This document shows positions 14,675 through 26,652 of a stretch of DNA of 64,000 nt, piece after piece. Within the stretch, counting starts at the first letter, position 1. The number at the start of each line of letters is the position of its first letter. The DNA lies in contig NC_059500.1 in NCBI RefSeq assembly GCF_018139145.2, positions 48,134,072 through 48,198,071 of the forward strand, read 5' to 3'. Origin of the DNA: Gymnogyps californianus. Taxonomy: Eukaryota; Chordata; Aves; Accipitriformes; Cathartidae. The translations under genes and the position numbers were made by a program. The notes below the pieces were generated by a model. The model saw only the letters and a program-made list of their open reading frames with translations, was not told the DNA's origin and did not search any database.

Positions 14675-14876
14675 AGTAATAAAGACAAAGTGTCACACTG
14701 AACTCTGTCGTCCTGAAAACAGAATGTCTGTAGTCTCAGTGTTGTACACATTTGCACCCTCTGACAGTCATCAGCTTCACATATCAAGTGCTCTCTGAAG
14801 GATAAAAACATTGCCAGTGCTGTCCCCATAGTCCCATGGTATTTTTCCTGCCCTGAAGCAAGTCACATAGCTGTAT
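14675..14876. repeat. Dispersed repeat, copy B of a related pair
   Basis: This is the counterpart of 8389-8576, in the same orientation and about 6.3 kb away. Similarity starts at a shared AGTAATAA and runs through the 38-base identical core (14734-14771) to the shared GAAGCAAGTCA block, with about a dozen extra bases in the middle (after CTTCACATATC). Flanking sequence outside these limits does not align clearly, which argues for two insertions or a short duplicated segment rather than a long tandem duplication. Confidence 0.85.
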
Positions 14877-16329
14877 ATAAGCAGTCTCTTAAAACTTATA
14901 ATAGAGAGTACACAGCTTCTAGTCTGCAACAAAACAGGGAAGAAACGATAAACAGCCATCTCAGGACTTTAGGAGCTAAACAGCCATTCCCAAACCTGGA
15001 CTGGAAGTTGTATCCCAGGAGAAATGTGCCAAACGTGAGCTCATTTCTTCTCCTAAAAGGGCAGCAGCCAGCTGGGGCGGGGGGGTTGCTGGCAGAGGAT
15101 GGAGCTGACACCATATCACTTCAACACGCTGCACGCTGCGCTCCTTATAACATTTTATAACAGTGCCTTATAAAACTCAGATCAGTCCTATCTCTCACTC
15201 CACTTACCCATATGAAAATATACACCAGGAGAGCGATGTGAATACAAGAGCTTTCTTTCTTGCTCTCACAGACCCAAGTTACAACACCCTGTTGTATTTA
15301 AATCCTGCCGTGCTGGTGTAAACACCAGGCATGGGTGATCCAATACAGAGCAGGTCCAAGCTGGCTCAGCCTCAAACTTGTCGCCTAATTGACTCAGAAG
15401 GGTTTTCGAGGCTAGGACTGGTTCAGATGCAGGATGGGTGAAATCACTTTCCAGAATTCGGAACCCACCCAACAGCATGGGTTCAAAAGTGCATCTTGCA
15501 CTTGAGGACTTCGGGTTTGTCTTCCACGTAGCAAAAACTGCAGGCGGAGAAAGAGCCCACAGAGGCGCAGAGAAAGGAAAAGAGAGAAAAGTAAAACTGT
15601 TATCTGTGACAAGGCCTATTGCATGTCAAGTGTTTTCTAAGTGGCAAGAAGTGAAAGGTGTGTGCTGGCTGGGCTGTGTTTGTCAGCTTCAAGAAAAAAT
15701 GGCCAACATATGGCTGACACTTCCAGCTGCGCAGGTGAACCACTGTCTCCCCCAAAGAGGCAGGGTAGTACACTGAAGAAGTGTATATTAGCCATTTTCC
15801 CCTACTTTAGTAAATTGACCTTAAGCTTCAGATATTCACCCAGCCTAACTCTCTGTATAGGTCATGACGTCCAACAGTGAGTCCTCTTATGTGCATCAAA
15901 CCCAATGTGGACTGGATGTAAGAAACTCTGGTTCTGAAGTCTGAGCTAGAAGACCTTGTCACATCAGCATGGATTTTAATGGGCTCGTCAGCCCTAGGGT
16001 GGCTCAGCCTCCTCTGGAACAGGTCAGAGCATTAAGACAAGGTGCCATACGTTGCAACAGGAAGATGGCACTCTGGTCAGGAGGCATTTCAGAGAAGGGA
16101 GGAGACCTCTCCAAAGATTTGTGTAATTTCATATAAACATCCGCAATTATGAGGTTTATTTAAAATAAATGAAGCCTCCTATTCTTCTGATGGTCTGCCA
16201 TCTCCCTCAGTTACCTCATGGAGCTGTGTATGTATTTATTTTAACAACAAGGGGCCATATAAAGGGCTAAAACATTCAGTTTTCCTGCCTCCACTGAGGC
16301 TTAAAGAGAAATACTTATGTAAAAAAATA
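14877..16329. other. Non-coding stretch
   Basis: I see no supported gene. A short G-rich patch (GGGGCGGGGGGG) lies at about 15073-15085. The 15500-15600 part is somewhat GC-richer, but no splice-bounded coding exon could be defended. Confidence 0.55.
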
Positions 16330-16471
16330 GGGGGGAAAGACAGAGAAAGAGAGGAAGAGAGAAAGAGAGAAAGAGAGAGAGGGAGGAAGGAAGGAAGAAA
16401 TAGAGGGAAGAGAGAGAAAGGAGGGAAGAAAGAAAGGAAGGAAGAAAGGGGAGGAAGAGAAGAGGGAGAAG
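16330..16471 (+). repeat. Long homopurine (GA/GGAA)n tract
   Basis: About 140 bases almost entirely of A and G on the plus strand, mixing GAGA, GGAA, AAAG and GGGA units with very few interruptions (one T in ATAGAGGG near 16401). The complementary homopyrimidine strand explains the Leu/Ser/Phe-only minus open frame here, which is not a protein. Tracts of this type are length-variable and can form triplex DNA. Confidence 0.95.
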
Positions 16472-17426
16472 TAAAGAAAGAAATAAATCATGGAGAAAGC
16501 TCAAGATCCCATGTCATAACAAAAAATAAAGGGAAGACAGGAAAAAAAAAATGCTTATGGGTCCCTTAGGATTTAACTATAAAACTCAGAGTTTATCTAA
16601 CATATTTATTCCCCCCTTAATCACCAAGTAATTGATCTCAAATTAATGAGTATGTTTCTTTAAAGGAGAATACATTCAATTGTTGAGAGTGTGCAGTACC
16701 AAGGTGCAGGAGTTTTCTAGGAGTACCAGATTCTTTTTTCATTATTACATTGAGTTGCAAAGATGGAAGGACCTAAACATTGTCAGGGTATGAGTTGCTG
16801 GTACTCTCATGCTGCCCTCTAATATCACACATGATGAAAATACTTATGTTTCCATTGCTCTCACCAAATAAAAGAAAAGACACATCCACACTTTGGAGCC
16901 AGTATGCTGCACAGAAAGGCTATATATTCCTCTCTATACCAGTCTTCCACTCTGGTAAGATGTGATAACACACTCCCACTTGCCCTGGTTCTCACCAGCA
17001 CTGATTGGTAGTTGAGCCCATCAGAGAATGACAAGACTGCTAAAGTTTGGATTAGTAAAGCAGAGTCTTACAATTCAAGCTGTGGCAGCTCAAGTTTTTA
17101 GTTTCAGAGATTTCTATTGAATTACTTCCCTCTCCTCTTTAGCTAAATCAGTTCTTTCATCTGTAAAACATGGCCCTGGCTAGACCTTTAAGGAACATAT
17201 TGGCGATATAACAGTAACTTGAAAATTCCCCACTCTCTTTTTTAAAAGTTACAGGAACTATGAAAATGTCATATCCAAAACACATTTACAATCATAATCC
17301 ATCCACATACCAAAATGAAAAAAGAAAAGACAGCCCTGGGCTTGTTAAGGGCAGTTACATTTGCCCTCAACAACAGATGCTTTTAACAGTCCAGGCTGAG
17401 AGAAATATGGGGATTTAAATAAGCCA

Positions 17427-17450
17427 GTAAGTAAGTAAATAAATAAATAA
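17427..17450 (+). repeat. (GTAA)n/(ATAA)n tetranucleotide microsatellite
   Basis: Tandem GTAA units passing into AAAT/ATAA units, about six in all. Confidence 0.85.
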
Positions 17451-20400
17451 TCCACCGATCTGATGCCAGCACCAGAACGGTAGGAGACCTTATTGCTTCC
17501 TTTATTCCCTTTCATTTCTGGGTCTGTTGATATAGCGCAGGATCTGAACAATACACTAGCAAACTTCAAACAGGGACTGAGATTATATCCAACAAAGCTA
17601 GAAAGGGAAATTCGACACCCCTGCAGTACATTCATATGGAAACAAAATGACTTATATTTATTTTATGGGACAGTCTGAATTTATTATAAGTTGCATATAA
17701 TTTCCTGTCTCGTTTCTTGAGCACTCTTGGAATTTATTTCAGGATGTCTTACGTTATCACACACCCCCTTCCCTCCGCCCTGACACCCTCTCTGCTGAAC
17801 TTGCTCTACACGAAGTCCCTGAAAGGCAGAAATCCCAGGGTAACCTCTAAAGGGTTGAAGCTTTGGAAGAAATTCCATAAAGGCAGCGAAGACGAAAACG
17901 GAAACAATGTGAAAATTAATGTACTGTAGAATCAGTGAACATACCACTTATTTCTCTACACAACTAGAAGAAGGACTCCTATAAGCAATGTCCAAATAAT
18001 TCACAGGTGTCAAAACTATTAAGATTTCTACATATGCTTGCCTTGGAAGCAGATTAAATCTTACAAGTATACACACTGCTTTCCCTCCCCCAGTCACCTG
18101 TCTATATTGCCTTCCAATTTCACCCCAACTTTTATAAGAAATTTGGAAAAGTTAGGTTCTGGCATCAAAAACAAAAAAAAATGCTCATATGTGAAATGAA
18201 ATTCTAATCAGGGTACTTAAAGGCAGAAAAAAAGAAAAAAGCTGGAAATGCACCTGGAATTAGTAGTCTCTGATATGGTAACATCTCACTGTCAGTGAAG
18301 CAGAGAGAAGGTCCTGGCCTGCCGTAATCTTCAATGTGCACACTCAGATTCAGGCCATAACAAACCCACAACACCCAGCAAAGGTGTTCTGTTGAAAATA
18401 AGATAAATCGGCCATTCAGAGGTTTCACAAGAAGGTGTTCATGACCAATGCTTTTTGGAGGTATTTTAGTTGCTCCTGTGCATGATATCTAAATACCATA
18501 TGTAAAAGCTCAAAAAACCCTGTTATTAAATGAAATGGCTTTAGTACAAAGTCTAAGCAGGTGGAATTCAATATAGCTCTATTGCAGTTAACAGAGGCAA
18601 ATCAATTTATATGGATGAGAAGCTTGCTCTCAAATCTCAGCTAATACTATGCTTATGAACCATTGTATTTGTATCAAGAGTCAGTATTCTGAGAATGGTA
18701 TTTGCCACTTCCAAAAAGAAGGGCAAAAACTTTAAAGGCTGATGACCCTATCCGATTGTGGGAGAGCCTTCAACAGAAACAGATAAGATACTGCATACAA
18801 TTACCTTGAAAGACAAATGAAACATTTGAGAATGGCATCTTTAAAACCATGATACCAACCTTTAAATCTTTCTAGTATCTATAATCCCCAATGGACAATC
18901 CTCTCTCTTTGTCCCTTTTGCGTAAGGAAAAATTTTGGCTGATTAAAAAAAATAGGTCTGAACATGTACAGTGAGTCTTAGTGTGCTTGATAGCAAATCT
19001 CAGACCTCTGATGAAATTCTTTACGTTCCCTGAGATAGAAGGACATCTAAATGATCAGATTGCACTAAGCATTGACTATTATTGGTCTGTGTTCAACACT
19101 ACATGGGGTTAAGGACCTAGAGAAGATTTTCCATCACTCCATGAGGTGTATATCTCTTCCTTACTTCCCCCATTTTGCCTGAACATACATTTAAGTGCTA
19201 GGGGATGTTATAAGACCTTGAATACCCAAAGCTGGTCAGCCATCTGTTAAGACAAGCCTACTGTCCATTGGCTGATATGAAAAGATGGAGATGCCAAAAG
19301 CAAAAGTTAGCCATTCCTGCACATCAGTTTGGAAGAAGTTGTGGTTCATATCATATCAGTATGATATTCTGGTGGAATTCAACGTTTCATGCCAGCTTTT
19401 GATTAGTTGCTGTCCACCACATGAGAAGACTTCTTTCACAATTTTCCTTGGCTTGGGCTGGAACAAGTAATTTCTTTCTCCTTTTCCTCCTTCCCATCCT
19501 GATACCATAGCATCTGGCGGTTGATGTGTTTTCACTGTTTTTTTACTACCTTCAGCTTTCTGATTGTTTCTATAAGGATGATCTTATTATTCTGCTTTCC
19601 TTCCTCATACGAGAGAACACATGCCTCCGCGGCAACAGACTGCAATGTCCCATTTTTTTGTCCATGTAATTCTTGCCCATACAGCTCTGACTTTTCATAC
19701 AAGCTTAAGAAAATAGCTACGAAAAGGAATAGACAACAGTGCCGTCTGCAGATTTGACAAGACAACCCTGTAACAGAAACCATGAGGTTATATTTGGATG
19801 GCTAACAGCACAGTTATAAGGGATTCAGTTTTTGTTTGCTTCAGTGAAAATTCAGTCATAGAGAGATTGATAGCCCTCTCCTAAAGAATTATTTGTCTGG
19901 GCATGTGGACTACTCAGGCTTTACATTAACTCATGAACCTTCTGAGCATATGAGTTTGTGCAGCTGACAGATCCATGACTACAGGTGACCATATTCCAAT
20001 CTTCAGACTCTCTACAGTGTTCAATTTCATAGTTTCTTTTATTATTCTTTGCCAGACCTATGAATCTAGCAAAAGTCATTAAAACAAAACGTGTTTAACT
20101 TTACTGACACTGGTAAAGCAGACCAATCGCTCAACAGCCTACATTAAGTACTGGCTCCCATTCACTAAACTCCAAAAGAAAAAAATTCCATCACACAACC
20201 TTAGTTCAGCTCATGCAAGCCTTTGCACTTGGTAGAAAAAGAGTAAATAAATGATACACTTCAAAAAAAATCTGAAGGAAGAGGTCAATAAAATAAGTCC
20301 AAACACAAAATTCTAGAGTAATGTAGGAAGAAAGTGATGAGTATACATACTTAGTAGCATGTAGACCTTCACATAAGAAATTGTTTTGTTTTATAGACAT

Positions 20401-22538
20401 GAGACATTCGGAGTACAGCAGCACTGGCCACAAACCACAGTAGTGAGAAATTTTGCACTCCTTCACAGGAATAAATCTTAGTTTTGTATAGCTGAACTCT
20501 GTATTTCAGCAAATCCTTACCCAACAGATGTGATCAAATGCCAGTCTGTACATATACATGACTACACATGAAAATATATGTGTGCACTTTGGACCCTGTA
20601 GTGGAAAATTCCCTCTCTATACAGCTACAATTGTAGAAACAGAGGAGCAGACATACAAGAGCAGGTAGACCTATCTACACATGAAAGGAAAAACTGTCTA
20701 GCTTTGTACATTCAGATGTAAACAAGAAACGTTATATTCATTCCACTGGCTAATTGTGCTTGTGGTCATCCAAGACAGACCCAGTTAGATAATAGGGGAA
20801 TGTAATGCCAAAGAGCCTGGAAGGAATGGACTATTGTATTTTACTATTTTCCATGTACAAATTAGCACAGCAAAAGAAAGAAATCCTGCAGAAAAACACA
20901 TGTACTTTATTACAGTTCCTAGTGTTACTTGTAAGTACCACAACAGCAACAAAGAGAGCTAAAAAAAGCTGCTGAAAAGATGCAAACAACAAATGCAAAT
21001 GTGACTAAATGCCCTTCTGACATGAAGTGATTTGACTTCAAATTCGGATGAACACATGGCTGGTTATGGTTTTGGCCACATTTCCTTTGAGTTAGACAAC
21101 TGTGATTTGCTTGTATTAGGCTTTTATTTTTAAACCAATAGAAAGGGAAATGTTCAGAACAGAATGCCTGCTGTCTTTTGTTTCTCTGAAAAGTGGTGTG
21201 CTAATATTTCCTTAGCATGCAAAAGTTCACAGAGCAATGAGCAAAATTCTCCAAATACCTGGTCTTAGTCTGGAAAGCGAGAAACTGCTTTTTCAAGTTA
21301 CTTTCAGTCTGATATTACTTTTTCAAGACAGGTGTCTAGTGTTATGGCTGAGATTCTCAAAAGTATCTATGAAAGTAACTAACTCCCATTTATGCCACGC
21401 AAACTGGATGTCTGAGTATGGAGCAAGTTCTAGGGCTGTTAACAAATAAACTACTGACCCCCACAGACCTTACTCAAGCACCACTCAGCTGAAAATGAAT
21501 ACAATTTCTTCTGAAGAAGGTTAAGAACCGTGATGGAGTAGTGAGCTACACTCACTACTACACCACTCCAGGTGGTGTGCTCTGAAGTAGACTATATATC
21601 TGCTCACTAACGAGGGGAACAGGAGAGGTTATTGCCGATAATGCCTGTGGGCTTGTCCATCCCCTTAGCACCATGTGTGCATGGGCTGTGCATGTGTCTT
21701 GGCTATGCAACCTCTTTACTGAGGCAAGGATGCCGAATAAAGACTTTAGGTGCTACTTTGCTCTACGGTGTCTTACTGAAAATACAGGAACATGTGATAA
21801 ATTATTGTAAGACTAATCCTGTAAGCATTTGTTACCTAGCCTTAGTGCTTACAACTGTGAACTTCTGCTGATGTTACTGGAGTGCTACATGACTAGAAGC
21901 TGCTCATGTTGCTCAGTGTGGGCAAGACAGGTTTTAGAGAAATACAAGGTGAAACACATAAATCGAAATGCTGATTGTCATAGTTTTCAAACTCATTCCA
22001 CCTACTTGACTAAAGGCTAGTCAAGCTAGCATACCTATGATGCTGATAGCCAGGTCACAGGCCTGATCCAATGCCTCTTTTTTTTCTCAAAAACATCCAT
22101 GAGCTTTCTACCATGCCCTGTGTGAACTCATGCTGTAATAAACTCCAGTAGTAACACGGATACGAAGGTATTCTACAACTTATCTCTATTTCTATCCAAG
22201 CTCTAAGTCAAATTCTTGCATGTTTACCTAATCTCCTGCTGAAAGCAAGTGAGAGATTTTCCTGAGTATGGAAGGAGCAAAAGAATGGCCTGATTCAAAA
22301 AAGAAAGTTAAGTTTGCTTCACATCACTATTCTTAAGGCACAAAGAGATTTGGTGGGAGGTGGGGGGAAATCTCTTGAGGCAGGGTAAGTCATACAAATA
22401 CAAACTAGTATAGTATGGAATATAATGCATAATAGTTGGCAGCAGAATGCACTATTTATTTTCGTGAATTAGGGACTGAGAACTTAATTCACAAGCAGCA
22501 GAGTGAAGTACAAATGTTATGAGTATGAGCTTAACATG

Positions 22539-22625
22539 GGGCCAAATCCTACGGTTCTTACACAGTCTTGAGTCATATCTCCTGTTGATCTTCCCTAAAT
22601 TAGTACTGCAGGATTGGCTCATAAT
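22539..22625. repeat. Decayed copy of an old palindromic amniote repeat
   Basis: It begins GGGGCCAAATCCTAC and ends GCAGGATTGGCTC, so the two ends are near reverse complements. This matches the style of old sauropsid repeats whose ends read CAGATCC...GGATCTGG around CTCCATTGA-type interiors. Divergence is high, so the family call is tentative. Confidence 0.4.
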
Positions 22626-23834
22626 ATATTACAGTCATCATGTTAAAAACTTCTCATTTTCGTAAATGAAAGAAAATCTATGCTGACTTTATGCTGTTTT
22701 GTGTGAATTCAGTATTTTAAATAGAAAATAGACCTTTAAACAAAATAAGACTTTCACATCAGTCCAGATATAGCATTCTTATTTCTAGTGATTAAGTAGT
22801 ATTTAGTGATTTGATATCCAAAATGTTTCTTTAAAAATCATACAATAGTTTTTAATAAGCATTTTGAACAGGGTTATCCCACTGTTTAGGTCCCCATGCA
22901 GCTACTACTATAAAATGTGTTAAGATTAGTTTACAATGATTACCATAGATTGTTTTATACAGATAAATAAGAAGATGCAAGCTCCTATAAAGTTCATATA
23001 TTTCTTTAAGATTCTTTGCTATTTGAATGACTACATTCAGTCAAATCTTCAGAAAAAGACAACATATATGTATGCCAAGACAACTATGGTATCAAAAGTG
23101 TGTGCATATTAATATTCTTACTGCAGATTTTCTGATAGCAAACATACAGCTCATACTTATAAAATTAAGTATGAGTCAAAATGGAACATTTAATCTTAAT
23201 CAAACAGCAGAGCTACAGCGCTCAGCTGTAGAGCATCATATCAGGGTAATCAGGGGAAGTATGCAAGAAAATCATATAATGACGATCAGCATTACAGCCT
23301 TGAAGTATACCAGATATCACATAACATATCTTCCAAAAGTTGGTATAAACTTGTCTCTGTAAAAAGTTACAGCAGTAATGAGAGCTCCTTTAAGCTGGCT
23401 GCAGGAAAAGTTCAGTACATGCTGTACCTGGTTTCTCTGCATGTGCACACTGAAAAATATTTTTTCTTTTCTGCTTTTTCAGGAAGGAAGAAAATTCCAG
23501 GAACATTACAGAGTGATATAGTTTGATTTAAAGAGGGGAGAAACAGCTCTTCTCTAAATCCCAAGCAGTTAAATCACCATTCACAGGTCATTGCTCTCCA
23601 AGTTTATAAAAGTGATGCCAACATCAACTTCTTCGTTCTACCTGCAGCAACCCACAATATCAAGGCTCCAAGCCTGCAATACTTTAGAGAAGATAAGATT
23701 TACATGATTTTTTCAAAACAAACTCTCTCTAACTGCGACCTCAAAGATTAAAAACATACCCATCCGCATATATACACACAGATACAATATCAGCTGCAAG
23801 CGATACATATTTGCAGGAAAGAAATGGCATTTAC

Positions 23835-23891
23835 CAGGACGAGGGAAGCCAGAAGCAGGGTGCCAGCAGTTGTCCAGCGGCAGCCCTCCAT
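23835..23891 (-). CDS. Putative first coding exon: signal peptide of an unidentified secreted or membrane protein
   Basis: Reading leftward from the ATG at 23891, 19 codons give MEGCRWTTAGTLLLASLVL, a short start with one Arg followed by a hydrophobic Leu/Ala/Val core typical of a secretory signal peptide. The ATG has a strong Kozak context (A at -3, G at +4). The frame is followed directly by CTG|GTAAAT, a good splice donor, so the exon would end in phase 0 at 23835. Without splicing the frame stops 16 codons later (TGA). The exon sits in a CpG-rich island in otherwise AT-rich DNA. I do not recognise the protein, and no second exon could be identified in the downstream 23.8 kb. Exon structure and signal peptide are seen directly; that it is a working gene is inference. 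Confidence 0.5.
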
Positions 23892-24110
23892 GGTCGGGTC
23901 CGTGCTGGACCTGAGGTCGGACACTGCGCAAGCTGCGAAGCGCTCGGCTGCCGGCTGTCACATCCAGCGCTGGTGCAAACCTTCAGCCCTGCTTCTCCGC
24001 CTCCATCAGCCCTGCTCACATTTCCTGACCCAGGCGTGGGTGGGTGGGTTGGGGTGAGCTGCGGGGAAGCGCTCCCTGAGCCGGCGAGCAGCCAATCCCC
24101 CTCCTGCTAG
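23836..24110 (-). promoter_or_regulatory. CpG-rich island, likely promoter and 5' UTR of the leftward gene
   Basis: CpG dinucleotides are frequent here (about fifteen or more in 270 bases) although they are rare elsewhere in the window, and GC content is well above the flanks. On the minus strand it carries several CACCC/GT-box elements (complement of 24037-24057) and an inverted CCAAT box (CCAAT on the plus strand at 24092-24096), about 200 bases upstream of the putative ATG. There is no clear TATA box. It could also be a bidirectional promoter, since orientation is inferred only from the signal-peptide exon inside it. Confidence 0.55.
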
Positions 24111-24167
24111 TCAGACATGCAGCACAACAAAGCCAAGGGGTCTAGGGAAAGCTTAACAGTGAAAGAC

Positions 24168-24225
24168 AGAGGGGAAGAAAAAAGAGAGAGAGAGAGGAGG
24201 AGGAGGAGGAGAAGGAGGAGAGAGG
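24168..24225 (+). repeat. Homopurine (GA)n(GGA)n tract beside the CpG island
   Basis: AGAGGGG, then (GA)n, then (GGA)n, purine-only on the plus strand. On the minus strand it is a CT-rich element some 280-340 bases upstream of the putative start codon, where GAGA/CT elements are common in vertebrate promoters. Confidence 0.9.
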
Positions 24226-24841
24226 CAGAATGGCACAGCTGAAGGGAGTGCTCTGCCTTCAGCTAGCCGTCCTCCAGGAGCTCTGCTCCACCACTTGCCA
24301 TGAGCTGTTCACGCTTATTGCTAGGTCAGTAGCTCTCCTCCTGAGCGCGCATTGTTCCAGACAGGAGGGAAACTTAATCTGTGTCAATACATAACGTATG
24401 CCATAAAAGGCACCAATTGGAAAATGCTGAAATCCACCAGGGAGAATGTATGTTTTACTAAAGCCTTGTATTCTCTGCAGAAAAATGCTCTCTGGAACCC
24501 TTTTACACCATTTGTTCAGCAATGAAGGAGTCTGACTCTGCTCCCAAATTGTAAAGCAGGAATGTTTCTAACAGGACTGACTGACAGTCTTTCTGTCACT
24601 ACTTTTTTCTTTTGGGGGGAAATTTAAAAACTACCTTCTTCTGCATTAGAAGGAAAGTGAGCTTATGGGAGGAAGAAGTTTGCACAGAAACGCAAAGATC
24701 CACACACCTCAGGAAAGCTGGGAACTCTGGCTTTTAAGTCTTAATTTGACAGATAAGAGTTTCAAATCACTGCTCTCACTCTGTTCAGGATTCATCCAGT
24801 TTGCATGCCCATGCCCCTGCATTGCCTGAAGTCTCAAGCTC

Positions 24842-24858
24842 TTTTTTTTTTTTTTTTT
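24842..24858 (+). repeat. Poly(T) run
   Basis: Seventeen consecutive T, followed by TG/TTTG-rich sequence. No attached retroelement was recognised. Confidence 0.9.
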
Positions 24859-26335
24859 GTCTGTCTGTTTGTTTTATTTTCTGAAGCAGAAATTGCAAAC
24901 TGGGTGCAAGAACTCTTTCTCAACACAGTAGGCATTCTCACACATGGGGCTGAGCTGTATGTCTCTTGCAGTCGCAACATTATGGTGCTGCAGGGCATGC
25001 TACATCCAGATGGACATGTAGAAAGCCCGGTCTTCCCTAAGCTCTTAACTGTGGTACCTCAGTAAGCTCAGACAATGAAGGAGAAAAGGAAGGTACATGT
25101 GTGTTAGAGGTGGAGAACAGTACGCTAACAATGAGCCTGAAAAGTGACTGAAGTCAGAAGCTAGCAGAGGAAAGGGAAATGCTGCCAAGAGCACCAGGAC
25201 TGGGGACAGAGAGGAAAAAGGAGCAAGTGTAGACCACAGACCATTTAAGAGAACTGCACATCAGTAGAAATGAAAAACAGCCTGGAGGAAAAGCTGGATA
25301 AGCAGATGGAGAGTGAAAGAGTTTGCAAGAGGGAAGAAACTGAGGGGAAAAAAAGAGTTACAGATGTTGAGAAGTCAGATAGGAGGAAAGAGGAGGATCT
25401 GGCTTGGCATAACAGAAACAGGAACATAAACGCTGAAGACATCTGAAGGCCAAAATAGAAAAGATATAAACTAGACAGAGCTGGGCTTGGGAAATTAGGC
25501 TGAAGAGAGACGTTTGGAACAAGCAACAAAAGTAATTAGGAACAGTGGGAGAAACAGATTTCAGCTTGCGCTGGCCAGCAGTAGCTTGGTTGGGGACCTT
25601 TGGACAAGGAAACAGGGCCAGGAAGACTGAAAATCTCAGTGGGAAGGGGCTACGATGGAAAACCAGCTAGGTGGACTGAAAGTAGCAGGGGTGAGAAAAG
25701 GCCTAAAACAGGTACTAAGAGTCCTCTACCACCAGTGAGTCCTTTATGTGTCCAAATCCCCTCACACAGCAACTTCAGAGACCACTTCCTGGAGGAGAGG
25801 GGAGGAATGGACCACTTGGCACCACCCTCTGGCTCAGAAGTGGGGAAACCACTGTAGGATGACACCATGGCAGAATTTATAACTTCTCATATTGCCCTTG
25901 AAAACTCAGGAAACTAAACATACAAATCTACTAAAAGTCTCATGTAGCTTTTATAAATAACACCTCCAACACCACACAAAGCCCCCAAATCCTTTGCTTC
26001 ACCAGCAGTGTGAACACACACCTGAGAGTTGCACAAAACGATTTTTTCCATACATCTCCTGGTCACTGCTGTCTGTTTTCTCCCGTACTCTGTTCCTTTG
26101 CCCCAAGAAGACTAACATCATGGGAGAAGTACTTACAGATAGCTCCTGGAATTCCTATACACAAAATTCTCAAGGCCAAATTTTTATGGTAAACAGCAAG
26201 GTTTGTAATATTGAACAGATGAAATGATGACTGCTTTATTTTTAAGAACCAAACTGCTGCAGTTATGATTACATGGTTTACAATGGATGAAGTAACTGAG
26301 AAGGACATTTTAATAACCATATGCTTGTCTTTTTC

Positions 26336-26350
26336 TTTTTTTTTTTTTTT
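26336..26350 (+). repeat. Poly(T) run
   Basis: Fifteen consecutive T preceded by CTTTTT-type pyrimidines. It lies about 300 bases left of CR1 copy 1 but is not part of it. Confidence 0.85.
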
Positions 26351-26652
26351 ATTTCTCTTAACCTAACTTTAAACTAGAGATGTTACACTAACACTACATA
26401 AGCCCATTTCAGAATTCCTGATTTTGGACATTTCTTGTTCAACTTTGGAAAAGGTGGGGTTTTTAAAAGGAAGTTTTGGAGATTCTTCTTATCAGTACAG
26501 AATTCTCCATAGGCAACTAAATCATCCAAGCTGGAATAACTGGATTATACGTAGATTCCATGTATCCTGCCATTGTTCTGCTCATGGACCTCACATTGCA
26601 GCTGATGGGAATTTTGCGTGGAGAATGATGGCAAGACAAGGAAGTTAATTAT

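Larger units (their letters stand above)
16472..23834. other. AT-rich non-coding stretch, putatively intronic
   Basis: I see no supported gene. It includes a short (TAAG/TAAA)n run at 17427-17450, a small inverted repeat at 21537-21559 and a decayed interspersed repeat at 22539-22625. If the minus-strand first exon ending at 23835 is real, this is the beginning of its first intron. Confidence 0.55.
24226..26652. other. Non-coding stretch upstream of the island
   Basis: I see no supported gene. It contains T runs at 24842-24858 and 26336-26350. The segment 25080-25720 is strongly purine-biased on the plus strand, which makes its minus-strand frames look Ser/Leu/Phe-rich. Confidence 0.55.

Noticed and set aside
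16301..16504. Leu/Ser/Phe-rich minus frame resembling a membrane protein.
   Set aside because: It is purely the complement of the homopurine tract.
23811..24110. Plus-strand frames through the CpG island.
   Set aside because: They are long only because of GC content. The minus-strand frame has the Kozak start, signal peptide and donor.
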